From the NCBI RefSeq assembly GCF_000238775.2, contig NZ_AFEJ02000001.1, positions 806,001 through 870,000 of the forward strand: a stretch of 64,000 nt of DNA. The letters are read 5' to 3'. A program made the translations under genes and the position numbers. The notes below the pieces were generated by a model, which searched no databases, was not told where the DNA came from, and saw only the letters and a list, made by a program, of their open reading frames with translations. Origin of the DNA: Acaryochloris sp. CCMEE 5410 (GTDB taxonomy: Bacteria; Cyanobacteriota; Cyanobacteriia; Thermosynechococcales; Thermosynechococcaceae). This document shows, one piece after another, positions 10,359 through 22,459 of this stretch (positions within the stretch are counted from its first letter, which is position 1; every line of letters begins with the position of its first letter).

Positions 10359-13300
10359 CTATTCAACACCTTCAATCTTATCTTCAACTTCTTGATAGAG
10401 ATCTCGGAGCATTTGTAGGTTCTCTTCACTGGTTTCCCAGTATCCACGGCCATTCACCTCAAGCAATGTACTTACTACTTTGCGGAAAGAGTGAGGATTA
10501 AGATTCTTAAGACGATTCCGCATCTCCTCATCTTCGATAAAGGTTGTGTTCACGTCTTCATAAACCCAATTATCCACTGCACCTGCCGTTGCCGACCAAC
10601 CCATGGTATTGACTAGGCGTTTTGATAGCTCACGCACACCTTCATAGCCGTGACTGAGCATCCCCTCATACCACTTCGGGTTGAGGAGTTTGGTGCGAGC
10701 ATCCAAACGGACTGTTTCCGAGAGGGTGCGAACCTGAGCATTAGCTGTTGTGGTATCGGCAACATAGGCATTCGGCTTTTTCTTGTCATCCCGAAGGCTG
10801 GAAACTACCTTAGTTGGATCAGAGTCAAAATAGTGACTCACGTCCGTGAGGCTAATTTCGGAAGAGTCGAGGTTTTGGAAGGTCGCATCTACTGTTTTGA
10901 GGGAGGCTTCCAAAATTTCTCTGGACTGCTCCATATCGCCAGGAGAATCAGCAGAGAAGGCAAAGGACTTCCGTTTGAGGTACATCTCTTGCAGTTCAGC
11001 TTCTTCATCCCAGGTGCTGTTCTCCACCGCCAAGTTGACGTTAGCGGCATAGGAACCGGAGGCATTGGAGAAGATTCGAGTGGCAGCTTGTCTCAAATTG
11101 ATGCCCATATCTTCGGCTTGCTTGAGTGCATGCTTGCGGACAAAGTTCATCTCTAATGGCTCATCCGCTTCGGCAGCCATCTTAACGGCTTGGTCTAACA
11201 GAGCCATCTGGTTGATAAACAGATCGCGAAACACACCGGAACAGTTAACGACCACATCAACGCGAGGTCGACCCAATTCCTCCAAAGGAATGAGTTCTAG
11301 CTTGTTCACTCGACCTAAGGAGTCTGGTAATGGCTTTACCCCCACAAACCACATGACTTGAGCCAAAGATTCGCCATAAGTCTTGATGTTGTCTGTGCCC
11401 CACAGGACTAGAGCAATAGATTCAGGCCACTCGCCATTATTCTCTTGCTTTTGCCGGGCTAAAAGCCGATCAACGACAACTTTAGCGGATTGGACCGCTG
11501 CTTCTGTTGGAATGGATTGAGGATCCAGAGCATGGATATTTTTGCCCGTGGGTAGTACATCTGGGTTGCGAATCGGGTCACCACCTGGGCCAGGCAGCAC
11601 ATATTCACCTTCTAGGGCCTGGAGTAAGGCACCTAGCTCGTTATCCGCCACCACTTGATTAAGGCAAAACTCAAGATATTCCACTAAGGGGGTTAGCGCT
11701 TCTTGATCCACATCGGGGAAGCCTGCTTCCTTGAGGGCCTTTACCCAGGGCTCTTCTTGGCGACCGAAGTTAAACAGGTTCAAAGGCGAAACCTTAGAAA
11801 CTCGTCCTTCTTCATCAATTTGAGTATGGACAATAGCCGCAACGGCTGCTCGGGTGGTTTCGTTGATAGTGTTGAGCAGATCCACGTCTTCGAGGACGCC
11901 GCGATCGCTATTGTGGAATATTTCGTCTAAGTCTCGATTGATGCTGTTGGCAATCAGGCGGGGTAGACCCAAAATATTATCTTCACCCCGATCGAGGCTG
12001 GCGATATTGACGAGGGTGGCAATGGCTTCCTCTGCTGTAGGAGGCTTACCAATCACATGCAAACCGCAGGGTAAAAGCCGGGACTCAATTTCCATCAGTT
12101 TGATATAAACGCGACCGACAATAGTGTCGCGTTCTTCTTGAGTCATATCTTTGGCATCTTGCTCAGGTAGGTCAATATCCTGATCCAAGTTTACCAAGCG
12201 GGCCTTATCCATAATCGTATCGACGATGGGAACACCTCGACCACTTTCTTTCAGAGTCTGGTAAGAGCCAATTAGCTCACTGAGTTCTTTGAGTCCTTTA
12301 TAAAGACCCGCATTCTCAGCTGGAGGAGTCAGGTAGCTAATGGTATTGGCATAGCTGCGCCGCTTGGCAATGGTGGCTTCAGAGGGGTTGTTGGCGGCGT
12401 AGTAATAGAGGTTGGGAATGCTGCCGATGAGCGTATCGGGATAGCAGTCGTTGGACATGCCGATCTGCTTGCCGGGCATAAATTCTAAGGAGCCGTGGGT
12501 GCCGAAGTGAAGGACAGCGTCCGCCTTAAAAATCTTTTCTAAATAGCTATAGTAGGCGGCAAATCCATGGTGAGGACTGGCGGAGCGAGAGAATAGCAAC
12601 CGCATGGGGTCGCCTTCATAGCCAAAGGTGGGCTGTACCCCAATAAACAGATTGCCATAGGTTTTGCCGAAGACTAACAGGTTCTGGCCATCGCTGTTGA
12701 GGTTGCCAGGAGGGGGACCCCAGGATTCTTCTAACCGTTTTGAGTAGGGCGTTAGGGATTCGTATTCCTGCACCGACATCCGGTGGGCAATATTAAGTTC
12801 TGGGCTATTGTACTGGGCCTGGGCATCGTGGAGAATCTCCAGCATCAAGGCTTCTGCATCTTCCGGCATATCCTCGATGGTGTAGCCATCCTTTTTCAAA
12901 GATTCCATCACTTTATAGATGGAGCCAAATACATCCAAGTAGGCGGCGGTGCCCACATTACCCTTATCAGGGGGGAAACTAAAGACCGTAATCGCCAGCT
13001 TTTTTTCGATCTTGGTCTTGCGGCGTAGAGAAGCCCACTTCATGGCTCTTTGGGCCACCATCTCGATCCGGTCTTGGAGTGCGATCGCACGTCCAGTAAC
13101 GCCATCACGACCCGACAAAATAATCGGCTCAATCGCCCCATCCAATTCAGGAATAGCAATCTGTAGAGCAGCTTGAATCGGGTGCAAACCTAAATCACTT
13201 TCTTCCCACTCTTCCGTGGTTTGGAAAACTAGGGGCAAGGCCACCATATAAGGACGGTTTAGCTTTTTCAGGGATTCCACCGCCTTGGGGTGATCTTGGC

Positions 13301-14336
13301 GAGCAGGCCCTCCCACCAGGGCAAATCCAGTTAGAGAAACAACGGCATCGACTAAGGCTTTATCTCCACCAGGAGTTTCATAGAAAAATTCTTCAACGGG
13401 CTTAGAAAAGTCCAAGCCACTAGCAAACACCGGAATCACCCGAGCCCCTAGCGATTCCAATTCCTGAACTGTCGCCACATAGTGGGCGTCATCGCCCGTG
13501 ACTAAGTGAGTTCTCTGGAGAATCAGGCCGACGGTAGGTGCAGTGCCATTCTTGAGCGCATCAGGGATATCACGCCGAGAGCTAAACCAGTTGAGATATT
13601 CTTTGACATCCGCAAACATCTCCATGGCCAAGGGATGCCAAATCCCCATCTCCAAATACGTCACCGGATCGGCAAACTGGACTTTGTCCTCTAGCTCCGG
13701 TACATACTTGTTGGCCAGCATCAGCAGGAAGTTTTCCAAGTTATCCTGGGAGCCGCCCAACCAATATTGGAAGCTGAGCATAAAGTTGCGAGCATCCTGG
13801 GCTTTATCAACGGGTAAGTATTTAAGGACTTTAGGTAAGGTGCGCAGCAGTTTCAGCATGCCGTCCTGAAACGAGGCACCAGACTGCTCTTTACGCTTGC
13901 GCATAAATTGTGCGATCGCACTTTGAGATTGCCCCAAATTAGCCATTGTGAAGCTGCCCATCTTATTAAGACGCATCACTTGAGGCATAGAGGGGAAAAC
14001 CACTGCTACATCTAACCGATCGCGATGAGGTTCCACCGCAGCAACGACTTTATCGGCTAAATCTTCGATAAAAATCAAGGAGCCAATAAAAATATTCGCT
14101 TCAGCCATATCGGCCTCAAAGGCCTCATAATTTTCGGGTGAGCGTAATTCTTCTAAGAGGTAGCCACTGAGTTCGACGGCCACACTGTCGTGACTATCGT
14201 TAATAGCATTGGCAGCTGCCGTAAGGGCACTCTGATACTGAGGCTCCAACACGACATAGACCACCTTCATTAAGGAACGTCCCCGCAGCTCCTTGGGGAC
14301 AATATGTCTAATGGTGGACTTGACGTGAGTGAACAT
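10359..14336 (-). CDS. chlH: Magnesium chelatase subunit H
   Basis: The 1325-residue porphyrin-binding subunit of Mg-chelatase. ChlH binds protoporphyrin IX and, with the ChlI/ChlD AAA+ ring and ATP, inserts Mg2+, committing the tetrapyrrole pathway to chlorophyll. The whole length is open and matches the family size; the CobN/Mg-chelatase signatures [19 protein letters not shown] and [14 protein letters not shown] are present. The frame reaches a TTG at 14363, but the ATG at 14336 gives the normal N-terminus [14 protein letters not shown] and has AAAGGAG nine bases upstream, so I start there. A HIP1 octamer lies between that ribosome site and the ATG. No chlI, chlD or gun4 is nearby, so the chelatase genes are dispersed. 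Confidence 0.97.
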   Translation of the reverse strand: MFTHVKSTIRHIVPKELRGRSLMKVVYVVLEPQYQSALTAAANAINDSHDSVAVELSGYLLEELRSPENYEAFEADMAEANIFIGSLIFIEDLADKVVAAVEPHRDRLDVAVVFPSMPQVMRLNKMGSFTMANLGQSQSAIAQFMRKRKEQSGASFQDGMLKLLRTLPKVLKYLPVDKAQDARNFMLSFQYWLGGSQDNLENFLLMLANKYVPELEDKVQFADPVTYLEMGIWHPLAMEMFADVKEYLNWFSSRRDIPDALKNGTAPTVGLILQRTHLVTGDDAHYVATVQELESLGARVIPVFASGLDFSKPVEEFFYETPGGDKALVDAVVSLTGFALVGGPARQDHPKAVESLKKLNRPYMVALPLVFQTTEEWEESDLGLHPIQAALQIAIPELDGAIEPIILSGRDGVTGRAIALQDRIEMVAQRAMKWASLRRKTKIEKKLAITVFSFPPDKGNVGTAAYLDVFGSIYKVMESLKKDGYTIEDMPEDAEALMLEILHDAQAQYNSPELNIAHRMSVQEYESLTPYSKRLEESWGPPPGNLNSDGQNLLVFGKTYGNLFIGVQPTFGYEGDPMRLLFSRSASPHHGFAAYYSYLEKIFKADAVLHFGTHGSLEFMPGKQIGMSNDCYPDTLIGSIPNLYYYAANNPSEATIAKRRSYANTISYLTPPAENAGLYKGLKELSELIGSYQTLKESGRGVPIVDTIMDKARLVNLDQDIDLPEQDAKDMTQEERDTIVGRVYIKLMEIESRLLPCGLHVIGKPPTAEEAIATLVNIASLDRGEDNILGLPRLIANSINRDLDEIFHNSDRGVLEDVDLLNTINETTRAAVAAIVHTQIDEEGRVSKVSPLNLFNFGRQEEPWVKALKEAGFPDVDQEALTPLVEYLEFCLNQVVADNELGALLQALEGEYVLPGPGGDPIRNPDVLPTGKNIHALDPQSIPTEAAVQSAKVVVDRLLARQKQENNGEWPESIALVLWGTDNIKTYGESLAQVMWFVGVKPLPDSLGRVNKLELIPLEELGRPRVDVVVNCSGVFRDLFINQMALLDQAVKMAAEADEPLEMNFVRKHALKQAEDMGINLRQAATRIFSNASGSYAANVNLAVENSTWDEEAELQEMYLKRKSFAFSADSPGDMEQSREILEASLKTVDATFQNLDSSEISLTDVSHYFDSDPTKVVSSLRDDKKKPNAYVADTTTANAQVRTLSETVRLDARTKLLNPKWYEGMLSHGYEGVRELSKRLVNTMGWSATAGAVDNWVYEDVNTTFIEDEEMRNRLKNLNPHSFRKVVSTLLEVNGRGYWETSEENLQMLRDLYQEVEDKIEGVE

Positions 14337-14835
14337 GCGATCGCGCTCCTTTAACGTGAACAATCTTGTGCACGACTATTAGGTTCTATAAAGATTTGTA
14401 CCAAATAATTTGCTGTGAAACGGTACGGTGGTCAGGAACTGACACAATTTGCAAGGAAATTTGTAATGGACTTCAAATCATGCTTGCAAGCCTAGATTGC
14501 TCCTAGCTCCTCCATCAAGCATAGCCGAAGTCCATAGGCAAAAACATACGCATAGATCTGATGCGCCCCCCTTTAAGCATCTAAACAGAATATTTACTGA
14601 CCGATTTGGATCTTGATCTTTTATGTAGATGCATTAAATTACTTCACTGAATTGTTCGACCATTACTTTCCCCGATCAGTCCGATAAGAGCAGACAATCC
14701 TAGGCAGTGTAAAAGCTAAAGCCATTCTTAAGACTGGCCTATTCTCTAATCCAGGATTGTAAATTCATATTAAGCATTAGGTATAAATGCTCAGCTCAAC
14801 TCACCCAATGAGGATATGCGTCGTTCGAAATCTAT
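14337..14835. other. Divergent promoter region of chlH and pentapeptide gene
   Basis: About 500 bases between divergent genes. It must carry both promoters; I see no clear operator, riboswitch or small RNA. Confidence 0.5.
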
Positions 14836-15372
14836 ATGCAAAAGATTAGTGCTGAAGACTTACTCGCCAAGTATGACTCAGGAATTAGAGACTTCAGCCA
14901 TACTGATCTGAGTCAAATTAATTTGTTTGAGGCATATTTGCCAGAGATCAATCTTCAAGGGAGCGACTTAACCGGCTCTAATCTAGCTTATGCAACCTTG
15001 AGTCGGTCTAATTTAACTGGAACCAACTTTAACCAAGCACAGCTAGAAAAAACTTGGTTGGACTCTACTCTGTTAGCCGATTCCAAACTAAAAGAGGCTT
15101 CGCTAATCGGGGCAGAATTAGCATTTGCACAGCTTATCAGAGCAGATCTAACCCATGCCGATTTGCAAAACGCCAATTTACAGCAAGCCAATCTCTCCGC
15201 TGCTTATCTGATTGGAACCAATCTCAGTGGAGCCAATATGGAGCAGTGCAACTTATCACAATCCATTTTAATTCGCAGCAATTTTTTTCGCGCCAGTTTT
15301 GTTGACTTCAATGGTACTGAGATTCATCCCACCACCATTTTGCCCAATGGATATCCCGGCAGTTCTCAGTAA
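14836..15372 (+). CDS. Pentapeptide repeat protein
   Basis: A 178-residue protein composed almost entirely of A(D/N)LXX-type pentapeptides from about residue 19 to 160 (for example DLSQI, NLQGS, DLTGS, NLTGT, DLTHA, NLQQA, NLSGA), which fold into a right-handed quadrilateral beta helix. There is no signal peptide or added domain. Such proteins are abundant in cyanobacteria; a few protect DNA gyrase, most have no assigned role, and nothing here points to a specific one. ATG at 14836; the gene appears to be transcribed alone. Confidence 0.88.
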   Translation: MQKISAEDLLAKYDSGIRDFSHTDLSQINLFEAYLPEINLQGSDLTGSNLAYATLSRSNLTGTNFNQAQLEKTWLDSTLLADSKLKEASLIGAELAFAQLIRADLTHADLQNANLQQANLSAAYLIGTNLSGANMEQCNLSQSILIRSNFFRASFVDFNGTEIHPTTILPNGYPGSSQ

Positions 15373-15502
15373 ACTGGGGAATCATCTGATATTCTCTGGC
15401 TGCTAAGGAAATTAATCTAAATGTGTTCCCTGCAATCACGGCTCAAATATATAAGAGAATCGTCATATAGGTAAAAAACACATCTTTGGAGAAAGACAAA
15501 TT

Positions 15503-17443
15503 ATGTCTGTTGGCCATCCTCCACATCCTTCAGAAACCGTGAAGTTGGAATATAACCAGTTACAGTCTATTTCTGAAATATGGCCGATTGCTGCCCAGCG
15601 ATTTGGGGAAATTGTGGCCCTTCGAGATCCCCATGTCAAACCAGAAGTCAATCTCACCTACGTGGAATTGAATCGCCAAGTCCAACGGTTCGCAGCTAGT
15701 TTACAGGCATTAGGGGTTAAGCCTGGCGACCGCGTAGCATTATTTGCCGATAATAGCTCTCGTTGGTTTATCGCCGATCAAGGCAGCATTATGGCAGGGG
15801 CCGTCAATGTGGTCCGCAGTTCCCAGGCCAGCCCAGAGGAGCTTGTCTACATTCTGGAAAACAGTGGGGCGACCTTTTTACTGGTTGAAGATGCAGCAAC
15901 ATTAAGTAAGTTACAACCCTTCCTAACAAAACTCCCCTTAAAGTTAGTGGCCTTGCTTTCCGATGAAGACGTGGCCAACAACGGTCAATCTCAGGTATTG
16001 AACTTCCCCCAAATCTTCCAAGAAGGAACTCACGGTGCCGTTCGTGCGGTTCCGTTGGGTCGAGAACATTTAGCAACACTGATCTATACCTCTGGTACCA
16101 GTGGTAAACCCAAAGGCGTCATGCTGAGTCATGGCAACCTACTCCATATCATTACAGCCATGCCAGCGGCGGTTCAGCCAGAAGTGGGGGACCGCATTCT
16201 CAGTATCCTCCCCACCTGGCATTCTTTCGGTCGATTGGTAGATTACTACTTTCTGTCCCAAGGGTGCACGCAAATCTATACCAGTATTCGAAATCTCAAA
16301 GGAGATTTGCAAACCTATAAACCTCACTATATGGGCAGTGTGCCACGCTTATGGGAGTCCCTTTACGAAGGGATGCAGAAAAAGTTTCGGGGCGAACCTG
16401 CCACTCGTCAAAAACTAATCAATACGTTTTTTGGGATCAGCCAGAAATACATTCTGGCCCGCCGGACTCAGCAAAGGCTGGACATTAATAATCTCAATCC
16501 GTCAGGGCTACAACGGTTCCTGGCTCAACTGCAGATGCTTTTCCTAGGTCCGTTGCATCAATTGGGCGATCGCATCGTTTATACCAAGATCAGACAAGCC
16601 ATGGGCGGGCAATTCAAGCAGTCGTTTAGCGGCGGTGGCTCCTTAGCCATGCACCTAGAAACCTTTTTTGAAACCGTCGGTATTGAACTGATTGTGGGCT
16701 ATGGATTAACGGAGACCTCACCGGTCTTGACTGCTCGTCGCGCGGAACACAATTTGCGCCGCTCAGCAGGCAAGCCCATTCCCAAGACCGAAATTCGAAT
16801 TGTTGATCCTCAAACTCGTCAAACCTTACCGACCGGTCAACAAGGTCTCGTTATCGTCCGAGGACCTCAAGTCATGCAGGGGTACTACCAAAATCCTGAA
16901 GCGACCGCTAAAGTGATCGATCAAGAAGGCTGGTTTGACACCGGTGATTTAGGTTGGTTGACGCCTACACAAGATTTGGTTCTAACCGGAAGAGCCAAAG
17001 ATACCATTGTGCTCTCCAACGGTGAAAATATTGAGCCGCAACCCCTGGAAGACGCCTGTGCCCGCAGCGCCTTCATTGACCAAATTATGGTGGTTGGTCA
17101 AGATCAACGAAGCCTAGGGGCCTTAATTGTTCCTAATCTCGATGCATTGCAGCAGTGGGCATCAGAGCAAAATGCCTCCATTCAACTCCCCGGTAATACT
17201 CCCCCGCCAGGGAGTAAAGTACTTACCTTTACCGATCAGCCCATCCAGGATCTCTATCGCCAGGAACTCACACGAGAAGTCAAAAATCGTCCAAACTACC
17301 GCCCAGATGAGCGCATTGGTCCCTTTGCCTTTGCCTTAGAACCATTTTCCATCGAAAATGGAATGCTTACACAAACCCTAAAAGTTCGTCGTCGTGTTGT
17401 CATGGAGCATTACCGCGATATGATCAACGGAATGTTTAAATAG
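15503..17443 (+). CDS. AMP-dependent long-chain acyl-CoA / acyl-ACP synthetase
   Basis: A 646-residue ANL-superfamily enzyme. The AMP-binding signature LIYTSGTSGKPKGVMLSHGN lies at about 193-212, followed by GYGLTETSPVL and the hinge region with WFDTGDLGWL and LTGRAKDTIVLSNGENIEP. It adenylates free fatty acids and transfers them to a thiol. In cyanobacteria the single homologue usually acts as acyl-ACP synthetase (Aas), recycling fatty acids released from membrane lipids; that is the likely role. A GGAGAAAGA ribosome site precedes the ATG at 15503. The YlqD-type gene follows 24 bases later, so the two probably form an operon. Confidence 0.9.
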   Translation: MSVGHPPHPSETVKLEYNQLQSISEIWPIAAQRFGEIVALRDPHVKPEVNLTYVELNRQVQRFAASLQALGVKPGDRVALFADNSSRWFIADQGSIMAGAVNVVRSSQASPEELVYILENSGATFLLVEDAATLSKLQPFLTKLPLKLVALLSDEDVANNGQSQVLNFPQIFQEGTHGAVRAVPLGREHLATLIYTSGTSGKPKGVMLSHGNLLHIITAMPAAVQPEVGDRILSILPTWHSFGRLVDYYFLSQGCTQIYTSIRNLKGDLQTYKPHYMGSVPRLWESLYEGMQKKFRGEPATRQKLINTFFGISQKYILARRTQQRLDINNLNPSGLQRFLAQLQMLFLGPLHQLGDRIVYTKIRQAMGGQFKQSFSGGGSLAMHLETFFETVGIELIVGYGLTETSPVLTARRAEHNLRRSAGKPIPKTEIRIVDPQTRQTLPTGQQGLVIVRGPQVMQGYYQNPEATAKVIDQEGWFDTGDLGWLTPTQDLVLTGRAKDTIVLSNGENIEPQPLEDACARSAFIDQIMVVGQDQRSLGALIVPNLDALQQWASEQNASIQLPGNTPPPGSKVLTFTDQPIQDLYRQELTREVKNRPNYRPDERIGPFAFALEPFSIENGMLTQTLKVRRRVVMEHYRDMINGMFK

Positions 17444-17467
17444 ATTCAAATTCGCTGCAAAAGACCT

Positions 17468-17935
17468 ATGGAAATTCCTGCTGATCAGCTTCTGTTGAAA
17501 CGCCCCATTACCGTGAAAGCAGTTGTTACCCCTCTATGGAAAGATGAAGCTCAACAACAGCTCCAAGCCCAAATCAATCAATTTGATGGTCAGCTTCAGC
17601 AACTTGATACCCAAGTTCAACAAATGATCGGTGAGTTAAAAAAGCAAACGGTTCAAATTATTGGGGCTGAAGGTAGCACTTCAGAAGAGACCCAAGCTCA
17701 AATTCAAAATATCCAGATGCAAGCGAATAATCGCAAAAGTGAGCTCTTAGATCAAAAAAACCAGGTCTTGCAGCAACTGAACCAAGTCCAATCCCTTGAG
17801 ATGGAACAAGAAGTTGAGCAAGGGCAAATCGATAGCTTCTTTTACATCAAAAAAGGAGATCACCTCATTCGCAGAATGCAGGTTGAAATCCTCCTGCGAG
17901 ATGGTGTGGTTGAAGATATTCGCGGTGATCTCTAG
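17468..17935 (+). CDS. YlqD family protein
   Basis: A 155-residue cytoplasmic protein with a Gln-rich coiled coil over about residues 25-115 and a short conserved C-terminus (FYIKKGDHLIRRMQVEILLRDG). It matches the YlqD family common in cyanobacteria and some Firmicutes, of unknown function. It is just downstream of the acyl-ACP synthetase gene and ahead of a terminator-like hairpin, so it is probably the last gene of a two-gene operon. Confidence 0.8.
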   Translation: MEIPADQLLLKRPITVKAVVTPLWKDEAQQQLQAQINQFDGQLQQLDTQVQQMIGELKKQTVQIIGAEGSTSEETQAQIQNIQMQANNRKSELLDQKNQVLQQLNQVQSLEMEQEVEQGQIDSFFYIKKGDHLIRRMQVEILLRDGVVEDIRGDL

Positions 17936-18003
17936 CCCCATCTCCCCATAGATTCAGTATTGACTAGCTATTGTTTACATCAAATGAAAGTTAGTCCACC
18001 TTT

Positions 18004-18048
18004 ACCAAGTATTTGCCAAGCTCAATATGGCAAGTACTTGGTTAGTTT
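18004..18048 (+). terminator. Terminator-like hairpin after YlqD gene
   Basis: ACCAAGTATTTGCCA pairs with TGGCAAGTACTTGGT (one mismatch) around a 9-base loop and is followed by TAGTTTTG. It lies about 70 bases after the YlqD stop. The remainder of the 320-base gap to the esterase gene shows nothing else. Confidence 0.65.
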
Positions 18049-18256
18049 TGCATTACAACTCATCCAGTGAATTGCTGCTCGTGCAGTGCGAATCTAGCTT
18101 GCTCTGTTTATTTATCAAAAAATTGTGAGATTCATCACTGCAGCTTTTTGACACAGCGCTTTAAAGTGAGGGAAATCGAATGCTAATGTTAAGAAATTAA
18201 TAAAACTTAATTCAAAGCATTTTAAATTTCGATTTAACTCAAACCACCATATCCCT

Positions 18257-18967
18257 ATGCATAGTCTTTCTGCATCTCCCCAACTCAAACAACCAACGCC
18301 TAAATTCCCAATCCCCCTGAAACTTGTGGCGTTGGGGGATAGCCTGGTCTACGGTTATGGCGATCCTGAAGGAGGAGGATGGGTCGAGCGGCTCCGACGG
18401 CAGTGGATGTATCCCGATAATGCAGGCCACATTCTCTACAACTTAGGGGTGCGCGGAGATACTATTAAGCATGTCGCGCGACGGCTAGAAAGCGAATTTC
18501 GTTATCGAGGGGAACTGCGACATCAGGTCCCGGATCGAATTATTTTATCGGTTGGGGTGAATGATTCTGCACGCCTAGGTCGTCTCGACGGTCGGTGTTT
18601 TACTCCATTCTCAGATTTTCAAAATCAATTAGCAGAACTGCTCGATCGCGCTGTTGAGCTTTGCCCGGTGTTGTTTGTCGGTATGGTGCCGGTGAATGAA
18701 CAGGCAATGCCATTTTTGGACGCCTTTTATTACAACCACGCCGATCAGCATCTCTATAATGAAGCGACTCGCTTGGCCTGCCATGAACGACAAATTCCAT
18801 TCTTGGATCTGTTTGATATCTGGCAACAAAGAGGATCAGACTGGCGGGATCTACAGCTTGGAGCAGATGGTTTACATCCAAATCCCCAAGGCTATCAATC
18901 CTTATTAATGGACATCTGCAATTGGCAGCCGATGCAAGCGTTAATGCAGTCGGGTACAGCAGTTTAA
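18257..18967 (+). CDS. SGNH/GDSL-type esterase
   Basis: A 236-residue SGNH hydrolase. Block I GDSL is at 27-30 (nucleophile Ser29), the Gly/Asn blocks appear as LGVRGDT and SVGVNDS (Asn102), and block V DGLHPN supplies the catalytic Asp and His near the C-terminus. Enzymes of this fold hydrolyse acyl esters of lipids, glycans or small thioesters; the substrate cannot be told. There is no signal peptide, so it is probably cytoplasmic. It converges on mnmA with a 16-base gap. Confidence 0.85.
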   Translation: MHSLSASPQLKQPTPKFPIPLKLVALGDSLVYGYGDPEGGGWVERLRRQWMYPDNAGHILYNLGVRGDTIKHVARRLESEFRYRGELRHQVPDRIILSVGVNDSARLGRLDGRCFTPFSDFQNQLAELLDRAVELCPVLFVGMVPVNEQAMPFLDAFYYNHADQHLYNEATRLACHERQIPFLDLFDIWQQRGSDWRDLQLGADGLHPNPQGYQSLLMDICNWQPMQALMQSGTAV

Positions 18968-18983
18968 CGCACAAACGTCAAAA

Positions 18984-20051
18984 TCAAGAGAACGCCTCAA
19001 TAATGCCTCCACCCAACAGGATTTCCTGGTCATACCAAACTGCAGCTTGACCTGGAGCGATACCAAATTGGGGGTCCTCAAACACCAACTTCACTCGCCC
19101 ACCTGGTGCTTCAGCATCCAGGGGGATAATAGTAACGCTTGTTGGTTTTGACCGGTAGCGAACCTGAACTTCAGCATGAATCGGATTTTGGGGAGGGGCA
19201 ATTGAAACCCAATTCACCCGTTTCACCATACATTCAGTTTTAAGGGCTGTTTCTCGATCTCCCACAATGACTCGATTCTTTCCTGGATCTAAATCCACCA
19301 CATACAACGGATGAGGCGCAGCTACACCAATCCCTCTCCGTTGACCAATTGTGAAATGATGCACCCCTTGGTGATGCCCAAGAATGTTGCCCCCTTGGTC
19401 AACAATTTCCCCTGGATGGGTCTCAATATACTGATCCAAAAACGTTTGCATTGAACCATGGGCCTCAATTAGACATAAGTCCTGGCTTTCAGGTTTCTCG
19501 GCTGTGTGAAGGTCAAGTTGGGTCGCCATACGGCGGGTTTCGGTTTTTGTATGGTCTCCCAACGGAAAAACGGTGCCACTCAATAGATCTTGATCTAAAT
19601 CGTAGAGAAAATAGGATTGATCTTTATTTCGATCCACAGCCCGCAGGAGCTGATAGCGTTTTTCCTGCTCACTGTAAGCAATCCGGGCGTAATGACCTGT
19701 GGCAATCGTATCTGTATCAAGTTCATGGCGAGCATAGTTTAGCATGGGGCCAAACTTAACCGTTTTATTGCATTGTGAGCAGGGTAAAGGGGTAATACCC
19801 TGCTGATATCCCTCAACTAGGTAGTCAATAATGTTGTCAGAAAATAGGTCGCGGCTATCCACCACATGATGAGGAATATCTAGATCTGCGCAAAGTTGAG
19901 CAGCATCCACTAGACCATCAGAACAGCATTGCCCCTTGCCTTGCATTAACCACAAGGTAAGACCAATGACTTCATACCCTTTTTCTTTAAGGCTCGCTGC
20001 GGCAACGGAGCTATCCACTCCTCCAGAGAGGCCAACAACAACTTTCTTCAT
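18984..20051 (-). CDS. mnmA: tRNA-specific 2-thiouridylase
   Basis: A 355-residue enzyme that installs the 2-thio group on wobble U34 of tRNA-Lys, -Glu and -Gln, using ATP and a relayed persulfide. The PP-loop GLSGGVDSS is at 7-15. The two catalytic cysteines are visible: [11 protein letters not shown] (C94) and SQDLCLIE (C193). The central GHYAR, DKDQSYFL-type sequence and C-terminal beta-barrel also match. The frame opens with TTG at 20057, but ATG at 20051 gives the canonical [11 protein letters not shown] start. It stands alone, convergent with the esterase. Confidence 0.96.
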   Translation of the reverse strand: MKKVVVGLSGGVDSSVAAASLKEKGYEVIGLTLWLMQGKGQCCSDGLVDAAQLCADLDIPHHVVDSRDLFSDNIIDYLVEGYQQGITPLPCSQCNKTVKFGPMLNYARHELDTDTIATGHYARIAYSEQEKRYQLLRAVDRNKDQSYFLYDLDQDLLSGTVFPLGDHTKTETRRMATQLDLHTAEKPESQDLCLIEAHGSMQTFLDQYIETHPGEIVDQGGNILGHHQGVHHFTIGQRRGIGVAAPHPLYVVDLDPGKNRVIVGDRETALKTECMVKRVNWVSIAPPQNPIHAEVQVRYRSKPTSVTIIPLDAEAPGGRVKLVFEDPQFGIAPGQAAVWYDQEILLGGGIIEAFS

Positions 20052-20362
20052 GTTCAAAATAGTGAGTGGGTAAGCATTAGGAAAAATGCGGTAAAGGCGA
20101 TAGAGTTAGATCAACATTATCTAATTCCATTGTTCCATGCTAACTTTTCCGATCAATCCTTGGGGCAAGATCATGTCCAATTACTGCAGATATTTATTGC
20201 TATAGCATTTTGACCTACATCATGCCGCAACGCGCCCTTTAGGTCTAGATGCCCGCAACCTCTGCTGTGTTGGCTGTGACTGTAAAGCTACACCTTTAGT
20301 TCAACAATAGACAGGATATTTCCTGTTTACCCTTACTTTACCCGCCCTTTGGAGATACACTG
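20052..20362. other. Leader region of RRM protein gene
   Basis: About 310 bases between divergent mnmA and rbp genes. Long 5' leaders are usual for cyanobacterial RNA-binding protein genes, but I see no definite structure here. Confidence 0.4.
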
Positions 20363-20623
20363 ATGTCGATTTATGTTGGGAATTTATCCTACGAAGCGAG
20401 CCAAGACGACGTGACTGCCGTATTTGCAGAGTATGGCAAAGTAGTGAAAGTTCACCTTCCCGTTGATCGGGAAACAGGCCGCAAACGCGGTTTTGGATTT
20501 GTGGATATGGAGAATGATTCAGAAGAAGAGGCTGCGATCGCAGACCTAGATGGTGCTGAGTGGATGGGGCGCCAATTAAAAGTCAACAAAGCTCGCCCTC
20601 GTACTCCCAAACCTTCCTGGTAG
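20363..20623 (+). CDS. RRM-type RNA-binding protein (cyanobacterial Rbp)
   Basis: An 86-residue protein that is a single RNA recognition motif: RNP2 IYVGNLSY (3-10) and RNP1 RKRGFGFVDM (41-50), with a short Pro/Arg tail (RPRTPKPSW) rather than a Gly-rich one. Cyanobacterial Rbp proteins bind single-stranded RNA and are often induced by cold; tail type separates cold-regulated from constitutive members, and the lack of a Gly-rich tail leans to the latter. GGAGATA sits just before ATG 20363. An rpsU gene follows on the same strand, a pairing seen in other cyanobacteria. Confidence 0.92.
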   Translation: MSIYVGNLSYEASQDDVTAVFAEYGKVVKVHLPVDRETGRKRGFGFVDMENDSEEEAAIADLDGAEWMGRQLKVNKARPRTPKPSW

Positions 20624-20883
20624 AGATATTGCAGAGGTCACAATATCTGGGGCTTCTGCAAAAATGGTCTTCAAAATCTGATCTATTTCACTTCTGTTTT
20701 GGATAGGCAACAAATCATAGGAATGTGACGCCATTCTTGTTGTGAGGGTATGCTTACAATGGATAGGAATGGCTGGTTTTCTCCAAAAAACAGTAGAATA
20801 GATAGCAATTCCCTAGGGTGAAATATCGCCTACAAGGGAAAGTCAATATTGAAAATGAAACAACATCAAGGAGAAGTCAAGTA

Positions 20884-21063
20884 GTGGTTCAGGTGGTTTT
20901 AGGTGAAGACGAAGGCATTGAATCTGCATTGCGACGATTTAAGCGTCAAGTCTCAAAGGCCGGAATTTTGGCAGATGTAAAACGTCGACGCCATTTTGAG
21001 ACCCCCTTAGAGAAGAAGAAGCGTAAGCGCATCGCTACTCGTCGTAAGCGTCGTTTTCGCTAG
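20884..21063 (+). CDS. rpsU: 30S ribosomal protein bS21
   Basis: A 59-residue basic protein of the 30S platform involved in initiation near the anti-Shine-Dalgarno end of 16S rRNA. The sequence from [21 protein letters not shown] to the Arg/Lys-rich tail matches bS21 throughout. The frame is open back to a GTG at 20818, but the GTG at 20884 is preceded by AAGGAG about ten bases upstream and gives the standard family start ([10 protein letters not shown]), so the extra 22 codons are rejected. It lies downstream of the RRM gene with a 260-base gap and is followed by a strong hairpin. Confidence 0.93.
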   Translation: MVQVVLGEDEGIESALRRFKRQVSKAGILADVKRRRHFETPLEKKKRKRIATRRKRRFR

Positions 21064-21134
21064 GGCATGCATTTCTAGTAGTCTGTCCAGTTTTTTTGAC
21101 TGCAGCAGCCAAGCTAACAAGCAAATAGTTTTTA

Positions 21135-21166
21135 AGCCACTGCCTCCCTTAGAAGAGGCAGTGGCT
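21135..21166. terminator. Strong hairpin downstream of rpsU
   Basis: AGCCACTGCCTC and GAGGCAGTGGCT form a perfect 12-bp stem with an 8-base loop. It has no U run on either side, so it may stop or protect the rpsU transcript rather than be a classic intrinsic terminator. Confidence 0.6.
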
Positions 21167-21271
21167 ATTGTGGTGGACAACGCACTTTTTTTGAGCAACA
21201 GCATCAGAAATTTGTTGCTCTTTGTTGGCGTGTTCGTAGTATGATTCACCAGCGATTAATTGTAGAATTAG

Positions 21272-22312
<1,041 letters not shown>

Positions 22313-22355
22313 TTGGTCCTTAGTTTGAGTTCCACTGAAACCTTTATACAATTTG

Positions 22356-22379
22356 GCTCCGGCATTTTTTTGCCGGAGC
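22356..22379 (+). terminator. Hairpin downstream of ilvC
   Basis: GCTCCGGCA pairs perfectly with TGCCGGAGC around a T6 loop, about 45 bases after the ilvC stop. The stem is GC-rich but lacks a following U run. It lies between convergent genes and could serve both. Confidence 0.6.
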
Positions 22380-22459
22380 GACAAATTCGAGTTGAAGTTT
22401 TTAGTCCACTTCAAACCTTTAATTGCTGTCGCAAGGGATCCGGGTTTTAATTATGCGTT

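Noticed and set aside
10359-14363. Upstream TTG as chlH start
   Set aside because: ATG 14336 has a strong ribosome site and the family N-terminus.
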